Made by a program: the position numbers and the translations under genes | The notes under the pieces: generated by a model | Told to the model about the DNA's origin: nothing | Seen by the model: only the letters and a program-made list of their open reading frames with translations | Databases searched by the model: none | NCBI RefSeq assembly: GCF_008370495.1 | Contig: NZ_VTUX01000008.1 | Coordinates: 62,001-126,000, forward strand | Length of the DNA: 64,000 nt | Direction: 5' to 3' | DNA from: Pseudohalioglobus sediminis | GTDB lineage: Bacteria > Pseudomonadota > Gammaproteobacteria > Pseudomonadales > Halieaceae | Shown here: in pieces, positions 16,989 through 27,669 of the stretch | How the letters are laid out: each line of letters begins with the position of its first letter | Position numbering within the stretch: the stretch's first letter is position 1

Positions 16989-18173
16989 CTAGATGCGTTC
17001 AAACAACGCCGCGATACCCTGGCCACCACCAATACACATGGTGGATACCGCGTAGCGGCCGCCTGTACGTTCCAGTTCATACAGCGCCTTCACCGTGATC
17101 AGCGCACCGGTGGCGCCGATAGGATGCCCCAGTGAAATGCCGGAGCCATTGGGGTTCACCTTTGCCGGATCCAGGCCGAGTTCCTTGACCACGGACAGCG
17201 CCTGCGCCGCGAAGGCCTCGTTGCATTCCCAGACGTCCACGTCGTCCTGGGCAACGCCGGTCTTCTGCAGCAGCTGCCGCACGGCCGGTGCGGGGCCGAT
17301 ACCCATGATGGCGGGATCGACCCCGGCCAGTGCGTAGCCGCACATACGCGCCAGCGGCTTCAGCCCCCTGGCTTCGGCCGCGCCTCTCTCCATCAACACC
17401 AGGGCGGAAGCAGCGTCGTTGATGCCGGAGGCGTTGGCCGCAGTCACACTGCCTTCTTTCTTGAATGCGGGCCGCAGGCCGGACAGCGATTCCGCGGTGG
17501 TGCCCGCGCGCACGTGCTCGTCGTGAGCAAACACCGTGACACCTTTGCGGGTCTTGACTTCGATAGGCAGTATCTGTTCCTTGAAGCGCCCCTCTTCCTG
17601 GGCCTGCTGCGCCCGGCGATGGCTCTCGGCCGCAAATTCGTCCTGCTCTTCGCGGCTGACGCTGTACTTGTCGGCGAGGTTTTCGGCGGTGACACCCATA
17701 TGGTAATCGTTCACGGGGCAGGTCAGGGCACCGATCATGGCGTCGACCATGGCGCCGTCGCCCATGCGCGCACCGAAGCGTGCATTCGGCAGCCAGTAAG
17801 GCACACGACTCATGGATTCTGCGCCGCCGGCAACCGCTGCATCGCAATCGCCCAGCAGGATCATCTGTGCAGCGGAGATAACGGCCTGCAGGCCGGAGCC
17901 GCAGAGGCGGTTAACGGTGAGCGCGGGGGTTTCGTTGGGCAACCCACCCTTCAGGGCCGCTACCCTGGACATGTACATATCGCGACGATCGGAGTGGGTG
18001 ACATTGCCGAACACGCAGTGACCGATGTCCTGCGGGTCGACGCCCGCACGCTTGACCGCCTCGGCAACGACCTGGCCTGCCAGCTCAGTGGCGGGCACGT
18101 CTTTCAGGCTGCCACCAAAGTCAGCGATGGCGGTGCGCACGCCGCTAAGGACTACTACTTCACGTTCACTCAT
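16989..18173 (-). CDS. Acetyl-CoA C-acetyltransferase (thiolase)
   Basis: A 394-residue thiolase. The acyl-accepting C91 sits in NRLCGSGLQA, the active-site His in GHPIGATG, and the second catalytic Cys in CIGGGQG near the C-terminus. Biosynthetic acetoacetyl-CoA thiolases (PhaA/AtoB) are the closest group by length and motifs. The start at 18173 is preferred because GGAGA lies about 6 bp upstream, better than an ATG 21 bp earlier. It follows acetoacetyl-CoA synthetase on the same strand after 83 bp. Together they would take acetoacetate to acetyl-CoA. Confidence 0.9.
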   Translation of the reverse strand: MSEREVVVLSGVRTAIADFGGSLKDVPATELAGQVVAEAVKRAGVDPQDIGHCVFGNVTHSDRRDMYMSRVAALKGGLPNETPALTVNRLCGSGLQAVISAAQMILLGDCDAAVAGGAESMSRVPYWLPNARFGARMGDGAMVDAMIGALTCPVNDYHMGVTAENLADKYSVSREEQDEFAAESHRRAQQAQEEGRFKEQILPIEVKTRKGVTVFAHDEHVRAGTTAESLSGLRPAFKKEGSVTAANASGINDAASALVLMERGAAEARGLKPLARMCGYALAGVDPAIMGIGPAPAVRQLLQKTGVAQDDVDVWECNEAFAAQALSVVKELGLDPAKVNPNGSGISLGHPIGATGALITVKALYELERTGGRYAVSTMCIGGGQGIAALFERI

Positions 18174-18256
18174 GTCTTTCTCCGAAAATTGCATTGCTGG
18201 CCCGGACTCGAGGCGGGCGCCACTTTACCAGATCGTCAGCGCGATTTCAGGCCCTC

Positions 18257-20206
<1,950 letters not shown>

Positions 20207-20234
20207 CGACTCGTCTCCTCAAACTGATTGCACA

Positions 20235-20253
20235 ATATGCGCCAGCGCCATAT
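20235..20253. promoter_or_regulatory. Candidate LysR-type operator
   Basis: ATATG-N9-CATAT is an interrupted palindrome containing the T-N11-A pattern of LysR-type sites. It lies in the 90-bp gap between the divergent acetoacetyl-CoA synthetase and LysR genes, where such regulators normally bind. Confidence 0.35.
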
Positions 20254-20296
20254 ATTTAACAAATTGATATTTCTAACGTTTATTTTTACTTTATTT

Positions 20297-21193
20297 ATGA
20301 ATGTCAGTCTTCGCCAGTTGCGCGCCTTCGTTACCCTCGCCCATAGCCGATCCTTTGCCGAGGCCAGCGAACTACTGCACCTGTCCCAATCGGCCTTGAG
20401 CCTGGCGATCAAGAAAATGGAGCAGACGGTGGGCGGCAGCCTGTTTGTGCGCTCTACCCGGTCACTGGAACTCAGTCCCGAGGGGCGCAACTTCCTGCCC
20501 ACCGCACGCAGATTACTGGCGGACTGGGACCAGGCCTTCGATGATCTGGGACGAAGCTTCAGCCTGCAGCAGGGCAAGATAAGTGTGGCAGTCATGCCAT
20601 CGTTTGCCATGAATCAGTTTCCGGAGGCGCTCGTCGCCTTTCGACAGGAGTACCCGCATATCAATATCGGCGTGGAAGATGTGGTGATGGAGGCGACGAT
20701 CGAGGCCGTGCGCACTGGCCAGGTGGACCTGGGCATCACCTTCGAGCCAGAACAGCTGGACGGTGTGGATTTCATACCGCTGTTCACTGATCGCTGGATC
20801 GCGCTGGTTCACCGCGCGTCTCCTTTGGCGGCTGAGGACCGGCTGACCTGGCAGCAGTTGGTGCAACAACCCTTTATTGCCATGAACCGCGGGTCGTGGT
20901 CTCGTGTCACCACGGAGGCAGCCATGGCCGCTGCGGGAGTCAGCCCCGGGCAGCTTCTGGAAGCCCACCAACTCGCCACCATCGGTCGGATGGTCTCTGT
21001 GGGCCTGGGTGGCGCCGTCGTGCCACAACTTTGCAGGGACCAGATGGAGGGCCTGGGTATTCTGTGCAAGCCCATCGACGGCCCCAGTATCGAGCGCCAG
21101 GTGGGCATCTTCACGCGTAAACGCCACGGACTGTCGCGAGCGTCTGAGGCGCTGGTCGGTCACCTGCAGCGGCATTTCACCGACGGGCTGTAG
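20297..21193 (+). CDS. LysR-family transcriptional regulator
   Basis: A 298-residue regulator. The winged helix-turn-helix starts SLRQLRAFVTLAHSRSFAEA and continues LHLSQSALSLAIKKME. The C-terminal type-2 periplasmic-binding fold senses an unknown effector. The ATG at 20297 is chosen because LysR proteins begin just before this motif; upstream in-frame codons run through very AT-rich DNA and look non-coding. Its divergence from acetoacetyl-CoA synthetase suggests that it regulates acetoacetate or short-chain fatty acid use. Confidence 0.88.
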   Translation: MNVSLRQLRAFVTLAHSRSFAEASELLHLSQSALSLAIKKMEQTVGGSLFVRSTRSLELSPEGRNFLPTARRLLADWDQAFDDLGRSFSLQQGKISVAVMPSFAMNQFPEALVAFRQEYPHINIGVEDVVMEATIEAVRTGQVDLGITFEPEQLDGVDFIPLFTDRWIALVHRASPLAAEDRLTWQQLVQQPFIAMNRGSWSRVTTEAAMAAAGVSPGQLLEAHQLATIGRMVSVGLGGAVVPQLCRDQMEGLGILCKPIDGPSIERQVGIFTRKRHGLSRASEALVGHLQRHFTDGL

Positions 21194-21207
21194 CCCCGGG
21201 CGCATCT

Positions 21208-21225
21208 GGCGTAGAATTCGCCTCC
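21208..21225 (+). promoter_or_regulatory. Candidate -10 region/shared motif upstream of uup
   Basis: The 18-mer GGCGTAGAATTCGCCTCC contains TAGAAT at 21212-21217 as a possible -10 box, 29 bp before the uup ATG. It equals the 18-mer before yheS at 16 of 18 positions. No good -35 is seen. Confidence 0.3.
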
Positions 21226-21245
21226 CACACCCGAACCGAATCCCC

Positions 21246-23138
21246 ATGCCACTGCTCAAACTCGATAAAGTCAGCCTGCACTTCGGCACCCACGCCATAC
21301 TCGACGCTGTCGATCTCACTATCGACAACGGCGACAAGCTTGGCCTGCTGGGGCGCAACGGTGCCGGCAAGACCACCCTGCTTAAACTGCTGGCGGGAGA
21401 GATCGCCGCAGACAGCGGCGAGCGCTGGCTGCGACCCGGTACGCGGCTGGCGCGACTCGAACAAACCCTGCCTGATGCGGCCGGGCTCTCCGTCTATGAC
21501 ACCGTGGCCGGCGGCCTGGAAGAAGCCGGGGCGCTACTGGCCGAATACCACCAGTTGATCCACGGCGATGACATGGATGCCCTGGCCCGGGTGCAGCAGC
21601 AGCTGGAAGCCGTCGACGGCTGGAACCTGCAGCAGCGCGTGGAAACCACACTGAGCCAACTGCAACTGCCGGCGGACGCGCTCATGAGTGAGCTGTCCGG
21701 CGGCTGGCGGCGGCGGGTCGCACTGGCGCGGGCACTGGTCAGCGAGCCCGACATCCTGTTGCTGGACGAGCCCACCAACCACCTCGACATCCCCGCCATT
21801 ACCTGGCTGGAAGAGCAGCTGCGCAACTTTCGCGGCTGCCTGATCCTGATCACCCACGATCGCCGCTTCCTGCAGAACGTGGTCAACAGTATTGCCGAGC
21901 TGGACCGGGGACACCTCACTGTCTGGCGAGGCGACTATCGCGGCTTCCTGCGTCACCGGGAGCAGGAACTGGAGGCCGAGGCGCGCGCCAACGAACTGTT
22001 CGACAAAAAGCTGGCGCAGGAAGAGGTGTGGATTCGCCAGGGTATCAAGGCCAGGCGTACGCGCAACGAGGGTCGGGTGCGCGCGCTCAAGGCCATGCGT
22101 GCAGAGCGCGGCGAGCGCCGCGAAAGACAGGGCCGCGCCGAGTTTGGCGTGGAGGAGGCATCCCGTTCCGGCAAGATTGTGGCGGAGCTGCAGCATGTCA
22201 GCCACGCCTACGGCGACAAAACCCTGCTCAGGGATTTCAACGCCATCATCCAGCGCGGTGATCGCATCGGTATCGTGGGGCCAAATGGCGCCGGCAAATC
22301 CACCCTGGTGAAGATCATGCTGGGAGAACTGACTCCCGACTCTGGCACGGTCAAGCTGGGCAGCAAGCTGGAAATCGCCTATTCGGACCAGCTGCGTGGC
22401 CAGCTGGACCCCGAGAAAAACCTCATCGACAACATCTGCGGTGGCCGCGACTTTATCGACATCGGCGGCAAGCAGCGCCATGCCATCTCCTATCTCGGCG
22501 ACTTCCTGTTCTCCCCGGAACGGGTGCGCACGCCGGTGAAAGCCCTTTCAGGCGGCGAGCAGAACCGGGCCATTCTCGCCCGCCTGTTCAGTAAACCCGC
22601 CAACCTGCTGGTCCTGGACGAGCCGACCAATGATCTCGACATCGAGACACTGGAGTTGCTGGAGGAAATCCTGCTCGAATTCGAAGGCACAGTGATTCTG
22701 GTCAGCCACGACCGGGAATTCATGGACAACGTGGTCACCAGCCTGTTGATTCTGGAGGGCGACGGTCACGTCGACGAACAGGCCGGCGGCTACGGCGATT
22801 GGGAAGCCCGCGGTGGCAGACTGAGTGACCTCTCGGCAACGGGCAAACGCAGGGAGGAAGCGGCGCCCCCCGCAGCGGCCAACACCACTAGCGAAAAACC
22901 GGCACCCGCACCGGCAAAGCAACGCAAGCTGTCCTACAAGGACCAGCGCGAGCTCGACGCGCTGCCGGCCCTGATCGAGACCCTGGAAACCCGCCAGCGC
23001 GAGCTGGAAGCGCAGGTCGCAGAGCCCGATTTCTACCAGGGCGAACACACGGCAGTGCAGCAGGTTTTAGGCGACCTGGCGGGTGTGCAGGAGGAACTTG
23101 AACAGGCCTTTGAGCGCTGGTCGGAATTGGAAGGCTGA
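21246..23138 (+). CDS. uup: ABC-F ATPase Uup
   Basis: A 630-residue tandem-ATPase ABC-F protein without membrane segments. The first cassette has GRNGAGKTT, LSGGWRRRVALARAL and DEPTNHLD; the second has GPNGAGKST, LSGGEQNRAIL and DEPTNDLD. A Pro/Ala-rich linker leads to a C-terminal coiled coil starting RKLSYKDQRELDALP, the mark of Uup. Uup binds branched DNA and ribosomes. The ATG at 21246 begins directly at the first cassette (MPLLKLDKVSLHFG). It lies close behind the LysR gene but probably has its own promoter. Confidence 0.93.
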   Translation: MPLLKLDKVSLHFGTHAILDAVDLTIDNGDKLGLLGRNGAGKTTLLKLLAGEIAADSGERWLRPGTRLARLEQTLPDAAGLSVYDTVAGGLEEAGALLAEYHQLIHGDDMDALARVQQQLEAVDGWNLQQRVETTLSQLQLPADALMSELSGGWRRRVALARALVSEPDILLLDEPTNHLDIPAITWLEEQLRNFRGCLILITHDRRFLQNVVNSIAELDRGHLTVWRGDYRGFLRHREQELEAEARANELFDKKLAQEEVWIRQGIKARRTRNEGRVRALKAMRAERGERRERQGRAEFGVEEASRSGKIVAELQHVSHAYGDKTLLRDFNAIIQRGDRIGIVGPNGAGKSTLVKIMLGELTPDSGTVKLGSKLEIAYSDQLRGQLDPEKNLIDNICGGRDFIDIGGKQRHAISYLGDFLFSPERVRTPVKALSGGEQNRAILARLFSKPANLLVLDEPTNDLDIETLELLEEILLEFEGTVILVSHDREFMDNVVTSLLILEGDGHVDEQAGGYGDWEARGGRLSDLSATGKRREEAAPPAAANTTSEKPAPAPAKQRKLSYKDQRELDALPALIETLETRQRELEAQVAEPDFYQGEHTAVQQVLGDLAGVQEELEQAFERWSELEG

Positions 23139-23192
23139 AACGCTTGAATGGAGGGCGCAGTGGCAGATGATTCATTTTCGTCGACGTCAGGC

Positions 23193-23382
23193 CCGGCAGC
23201 GGGGTTAGCTGTTTGAGACGACCACAAGCTCCGTCGCGTTTCCGGGCCGCTGCGTAACTCGGCAACGGTTGCTGTGCGCAACCGTTAAGCAGCCTCAGAC
23301 ATCCACAGCGGAAGTCCCCCGAAAACGCGACTACGCAAAAAGCGGTGGCCTGATTGTCTCTAACAGCTAACCCCACTGCCGG
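23193..23382. repeat. 190-bp imperfect palindrome (MITE-like)
   Basis: The ends 23193-23224 and 23351-23382 are inverted copies matching at 28 of 32 positions. Similarity continues inward in patches (GTCGCGTTT on both arms). The centre holds a perfect hairpin AACGGTTGC/GCAACCGTT with loop TGTGC at 23264-23286. No open reading frame and no clear target-site duplication were seen. It is a MITE-like or structured element, unlike the GGA-loop family next to it. Confidence 0.6.
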
Positions 23383-23452
23383 ACCTTCGTACAGTTGTTG
23401 CAATCGAATTTTTTTGAAGAACCGTTACACTTCCCAGCTAACGGATCAGGTG

Positions 23453-23575
23453 CTCAGTAGCCAGGTTCCGTTGCAGGAACGTCGGAGGCCATGGATGGCC
23501 CGGCCGGCGCTCCGGGGAGTCGAGGTGCCATGGATGGCGCGCTACCGTTTCCGGCAACGGAACCTGGCTGCTGAG
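23453..23575 (+). repeat. GGA-loop inverted-arm element, copy A
   Basis: 123 bp with terminal inverted arms of 27 bp (25 matching; 23453-23479 and its partner ending at 23575). The interior has two hairpins: GGCCA-TGGA-TGGCC, then GCCA-TGGA-TGGC, joined by a segment closely matching copy E (CGGCCGGCG then TCCGGG). It lies between the convergent uup and aminotransferase genes. Confidence 0.75.
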
Positions 23576-23667
23576 TGCCGAGCGGCCAGAGTGAAATCAC
23601 CAAAAAGTTCGGACCCAATATCTCAGGCAGCGCTATCCACATGGCCCCTGACGCTGGCGTGGCTGGC

Positions 23668-24855
23668 TTACAACACCGCCGCCACAGACTCAGCCAGGTA
23701 ATCGATATTGCCCGCGTTCACCCCCGCCACGTTGATGCGTGATGAGTTGAGCATGTAAACGGCGTACTCCTCACGCAACCTGACCGCCTGCTCCGCAGAG
23801 AGGCCCAGGAAAGAGAACATGCCCTTCTCCTTCTCTATGAAAGCAAAGTCACGATCACAAGCGGACTCCAGCTTCTGGCGCAATGTACTGCGTAGGCCAT
23901 TGATGCGCTCACACATCTGCAACAGTTCAGTCCGCCAGGCCTCGCCCAGTTGCGCGTCAGCCAGGATACGGCCGGCGATCAATGCTCCGTGCGCCGGCGG
24001 CATGGAGTAAATGCGGCGCGCTGCGACCAGTGCCTGGCTCACCAGCGCCTGGGCGTTATCCCGATCACGGCAGATGAAAAGCGTGACCCCGGTGCGCTCG
24101 CGGTAAAGCCCCATATTCTTGGAACAGGAACCCGCCACGATCATTTCCGGCAGGCGCTCCGCCAGCAGGCGCAGGCCCGCGGCATCCGCGTCCAGTCCGT
24201 CGCCCATACCCTGGTAGGCGATGTCGATGAACGGCAGGAAGCCCTGCGCTGCGGCCATATCCGCGACCACGCCCCACTGCTCCAGGGTCAGGTCGGCACC
24301 ACACGGATTGTGGCAGCAGCCATGCAGCAGCACCACGTCGCCCGCTCCGGCCTGTTTCAGGTCCTCGACCATGGCATCAAAATTTACGCCGTGACTGGAC
24401 GGATCGTAATAGCGATAGCTGGAGAACTGCAGGCCGACACTGCCCAGCAAGGGCAGGTGTACCGGCCACGTGGGGTCGCTGACCCATACCGTGGCGCCCG
24501 GTGCCGCCGCGTGAATAATTTCCGCACCGATGCGCAGTGCGCCACAACCACCCGGCGCCGACACACTGCTGACCCGCTTGTCCTGCAAGGCGACATGGTC
24601 GGCACCAAGCAGCAGTTCCTGCATGCCGGTATTGAAATCCGCGACGCCCGCCGCCGGCAGATACGCCTTGGTGGTCTCGTCGGCAGCCAGCGCGGCCTGG
24701 GCGTCACGTACGGCGTCGAATACCGGGCAGATGCCCTGCTCGTTCATGTAAATTCCGACGGTAAGGTCGACCTTTTCGGCGCGCGTGTCAGCGCGCGCAG
24801 CGGCGGCCAGCCCGAGAATGGGATCAGCGGGAAGCGCTTGCAGTTGGTCCAGCAT
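23668..24855 (-). CDS. Aspartate/aromatic aminotransferase, class I
   Basis: A 395-residue PLP enzyme of the AspC/TyrB group, which transfers the amino group between aspartate or aromatic amino acids and 2-oxoglutarate. The PLP lysine lies in GSCSKNMGLYRERTG. LHGCCHNPCGADLT and PFIDIAYQGMGDG are the conserved cofactor-binding segments. The N-terminal LQALPADPILGLAAAARAD is typical. Sequence alone does not decide between aspartate and tyrosine preference. It shares its strand with pepD 17 bp upstream, so the two may be one unit. Confidence 0.92.
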   Translation of the reverse strand: MLDQLQALPADPILGLAAAARADTRAEKVDLTVGIYMNEQGICPVFDAVRDAQAALAADETTKAYLPAAGVADFNTGMQELLLGADHVALQDKRVSSVSAPGGCGALRIGAEIIHAAAPGATVWVSDPTWPVHLPLLGSVGLQFSSYRYYDPSSHGVNFDAMVEDLKQAGAGDVVLLHGCCHNPCGADLTLEQWGVVADMAAAQGFLPFIDIAYQGMGDGLDADAAGLRLLAERLPEMIVAGSCSKNMGLYRERTGVTLFICRDRDNAQALVSQALVAARRIYSMPPAHGALIAGRILADAQLGEAWRTELLQMCERINGLRSTLRQKLESACDRDFAFIEKEKGMFSFLGLSAEQAVRLREEYAVYMLNSSRINVAGVNAGNIDYLAESVAAVL

Positions 24856-24872
24856 GGTTACGGTCCTTCAGT

Positions 24873-26315
24873 TCAGATATCAGCGAGTAGTTCAGTGAGG
24901 AAGCGCCAGAAAGGCTCTACCGTGTCTATTCTCAGGCGTTCGGAGGGGGAATGTGCTCCGCGAATGGTAGGCCCGAAGGACAGGGTATCAACGCCAGGGA
25001 GCTTGCTCTTGAGTATTCCACACTCCAGTCCGGCGTGAATCGCCTTGACCGCCGGACGCGCGCCAAACAGGTGCTGGTGCACGGCGCTGCCCTGCTCCAG
25101 CAGCGGACTGCTGAAATCGGGTTCCCAGCCGGGATAGCCCACATCTTCAGTGACCTCGAGGTCGTAGGCGCGCGCCAGCGCCAGCACGGCGTGCTGCAGC
25201 GGCAGCGATTGTTGTTCATTAAAGAAGCGATAGCTGGATTCGACATACAGCTCCCCGCGCTGCAGGCGCAGGATAGCCAGGTTGATACTGAGGTCTACCA
25301 GGTCCGCGGGTTGTTCCAGGCTGTAGGCCTGTGCGCCGTGCGGGAAGGCGGCGATCAGGTCGAGCAGGCGCAGCGAATCCACTGCATCCAGGGCGCTGTC
25401 CAGCTGTACCGACTGCAGTGCCAGTTCCACGCCGTGATCCGCAGCGGGCAGGTAGCCGAGCCACCGCTGCCGGGCGTTCTCCAAGTGTTCGGCGAGCCGG
25501 CCGGCGACCTCTGCGGGAACGGCGAACTCGACGACGCCTTCACGGGGGATAACATTGTGCGCAACACCCACCTCGATGCTGCCCAGGCGCAGGCCCGGAA
25601 GTCCGCGCAGGCACTCACCCAGCAGCTTGATGGCATTGCCCAACTGTTCGTGTATCTGCACACCCGAGTGGCCACCGGCCAGGCCGCGCAGGTTGAGCCG
25701 AAAGCACTCGGCATCGCCACGCAGGGGATCCTCGGCAAAACTGCGCGCAAACTGCCAACCGGCGCCACCGGCACAACCGATGTAGAGCTCGTTCCAGTCC
25801 TCGGTGTCGAGATTCAGCATCAGGCTTCCGCTCAACATGGACGCATCAAGGTTCAGCGCACCACCGAGCCCGGTTTCTTCATCCACGGTGAACAACAGCT
25901 CCAGGGGGGGATGAGTCACATCAGGATCAGTCATCAGGGCGATGGACGCTGCACAGCCCAGGCCGTTGTCCGCGCCAAGGGTGGTGCGATCGGCACCTAA
26001 CCAGCCGTCGTCGACTTTCAGCTGCAATGGGTCGCGGGTGAAATCATGCTCCACGTCATCGGTCTTCACGGTCACCATGTCCAGATGGTTCTGGATGATC
26101 ACGGTGGGCCGATCCTCGCGACCCGGCGACGCCGGCACATAGATCACCAGGTTGCCCGCGTCGTCCAGGCGCACGGGATGGCCGGCCTGCTGCGCCAGAT
26201 CGACAAGGTATTGCCTGACCGCGGCCTCCTGTTTGGAAGGACGCGGTATACGGGTGAACTGGTAGAAGTGTTCCCACAGATGCGCGGGGCGCTGGGGGTA
26301 GTTGTCGGGCTTCAT
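24873..26315 (-). CDS. pepD: Aminoacyl-histidine dipeptidase PepD (M20C peptidase)
   Basis: A 480-residue cytosolic zinc dipeptidase acting on Xaa-His and other dipeptides. Metal-site segments of the M20 family are NHLDMV, GADNGLG, DEETGLGG and the HSGVQIHE dimerisation region. The ATG at 26315 is chosen; an in-frame TTG two codons earlier is possible but less likely. The end is followed after 17 bp by the aminotransferase, suggesting an amino-acid salvage unit. Confidence 0.93.
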   Translation of the reverse strand: MKPDNYPQRPAHLWEHFYQFTRIPRPSKQEAAVRQYLVDLAQQAGHPVRLDDAGNLVIYVPASPGREDRPTVIIQNHLDMVTVKTDDVEHDFTRDPLQLKVDDGWLGADRTTLGADNGLGCAASIALMTDPDVTHPPLELLFTVDEETGLGGALNLDASMLSGSLMLNLDTEDWNELYIGCAGGAGWQFARSFAEDPLRGDAECFRLNLRGLAGGHSGVQIHEQLGNAIKLLGECLRGLPGLRLGSIEVGVAHNVIPREGVVEFAVPAEVAGRLAEHLENARQRWLGYLPAADHGVELALQSVQLDSALDAVDSLRLLDLIAAFPHGAQAYSLEQPADLVDLSINLAILRLQRGELYVESSYRFFNEQQSLPLQHAVLALARAYDLEVTEDVGYPGWEPDFSSPLLEQGSAVHQHLFGARPAVKAIHAGLECGILKSKLPGVDTLSFGPTIRGAHSPSERLRIDTVEPFWRFLTELLADI

Positions 26316-26466
26316 GAACAATCCGGTGTCGCTATGGCTAAAGGCGCCGGATTATAGCGCTGCTGGGCATTTTTCACACAATTTCAGCGCAATTTTTACC
26401 TCCAATCACGGTCTCATATTCCTAGACTACAATCGCAGCAATTTTTTACTTAAGAGTATTTGTACC

Positions 26467-26652
26467 ATGAAAAGAATAGACGATGGCAAGGTGAGCCTGG
26501 TGGAGTTCCTCTCCAGCATCAAGTTTTCCCGCAGCCGCAGCAACAAGAAGGCCAGCGATGCCGGCAAACGCTTCGCGTCCTTTGAACAGCGCGCACCGGT
26601 CAGCCAGCCTTTTGCCACAGAAGACTCTTACCTGATTCGCAGCGCCAACTAA
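26467..26652 (+). CDS. Small basic hypothetical protein (61 aa)
   Basis: Sixty-one codons from ATG at 26467, beginning MKRIDDGKVSLVEFLSSIKF and then a basic, Ser-rich stretch SRSRSNKKASDAGKR. There is no signal peptide or membrane segment. An AAGAG lies about 10 bp upstream and a TACAAT at 26428-26433 could be a -10 box. The flanking DNA is AT-rich on the 5' side. I do not recognise the family. Codon use resembles the neighbours, which favours a real gene. Confidence 0.5.
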   Translation: MKRIDDGKVSLVEFLSSIKFSRSRSNKKASDAGKRFASFEQRAPVSQPFATEDSYLIRSAN

Positions 26653-26676
26653 GTCCGGCTCACCGCGCTGGGCGCT

Positions 26677-27513
26677 TCAGGTAGCGTCAGTGATCCTGGC
26701 GAACGGCGCAGTGCGCCTGCTCTGGCATAGCGACCAGCGCTGGTCTGGCGCCACCAGGTGATTGGCAATCACGGCAAACACGATGGGGTTGAACGGAAAG
26801 CCCACGTGACTTGCCATCACCGCCATATTGGTGACATAGCGCGGGTCGCCCTCACAACGGGCGATGCCCTTGCCGACAATCCCGTCCGACTCACTGTACA
26901 GCGTCAGCACCGGCACACGCAGCTCACCGCCGCTGTAGGTGTAATCCACCCATCGCCGCAGCGCCTCCTCTGACTCACCCGCAGAATTGTCATTCATACG
27001 TGCCATCACGCTGTAGAGTGCCGTGCCCCTGGGGTCGCCAAAGGGCGTACCCAGCGTAATGACCTGGCGAATCCACTGCGGATAGCGGTGCGCCAGGGCC
27101 ACGGAATACAGCCCACCGAGACTCCAGCCTATCAGGGTGACCTTGCGCCCCGAGGCTTGCCACTCGCGTTCCAGCTGCACGGCGATTCGCTCTTCCAGCT
27201 GGGCGCGATGACGCATGAATTGCTCCATGCTGTCCGCTTTGGCCTCACTCGCATTGCGCCCCAGCCCCCACGGCACGGCGTTGTAGCCGCGATCACGCAG
27301 AAATTTCCGCAGCATGGCGGTGGAGCCGTCCGCACCCATGAAGCCGGGGATGGTCATAATGGTATGGCCATCACCCCTGGGCAGGGTCTTGAACACCCCC
27401 TTGCACAGCACCGACGTGCCAGCCTCCATGGCCACCCGCCCAAGTTCGCTGATACTGTGGCGCAGACGGGGTGGTCGGATATCGGCAACGTAATGGCTGT
27501 TGGGTGCGCGCAT
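26677..27513 (-). CDS. Alpha/beta-hydrolase (esterase/lipase-like)
   Basis: A 278-residue alpha/beta-hydrolase fold protein. The nucleophile elbow is GWSLGG with Ser131, the oxyanion region TIPGFMGADGSTAML, a likely catalytic Asp lies in LYSESDGIVG, and a likely His in NHLVAPDQRW. There is no clear signal peptide. The substrate is unknown; a lipase, thioesterase or polyhydroxyalkanoate-related esterase is possible. It is a single gene, divergent from cmoA and convergent with the small gene upstream. Confidence 0.78.
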   Translation of the reverse strand: MRAPNSHYVADIRPPRLRHSISELGRVAMEAGTSVLCKGVFKTLPRGDGHTIMTIPGFMGADGSTAMLRKFLRDRGYNAVPWGLGRNASEAKADSMEQFMRHRAQLEERIAVQLEREWQASGRKVTLIGWSLGGLYSVALAHRYPQWIRQVITLGTPFGDPRGTALYSVMARMNDNSAGESEEALRRWVDYTYSGGELRVPVLTLYSESDGIVGKGIARCEGDPRYVTNMAVMASHVGFPFNPIVFAVIANHLVAPDQRWSLCQSRRTAPFARITDAT

Positions 27514-27606
27514 CGGCAGGTCCTGCTGTGGCTCGTATAACCGTCATTCTGCGGGCTTTTGACATGCGGCAACAGGTCTTTGTGCAGCCGCCGGTTTAAC
27601 AATTCA

Positions 27607-27615
27607 TGCTAGAAT
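27607..27615 (+). promoter_or_regulatory. Extended -10 promoter for cmoA
   Basis: TGCTAGAAT has the TG-N-TAGAAT form of an extended -10 element, 55 bp before the cmoA ATG. No convincing -35 is needed or seen. Confidence 0.4.
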
Positions 27616-27669
27616 CGCGGCCTTGTTGAGCAGCGGCCATTAGCAGCGCGGAGGCATGCGGTAGCTAAA

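Noticed and set aside
23453-23575. Integron attC site reading of the inverted-arm elements
   Set aside because: No RYYYAAC/GTTRRRY core sites, no integrase, and no cassette genes next to any copy.
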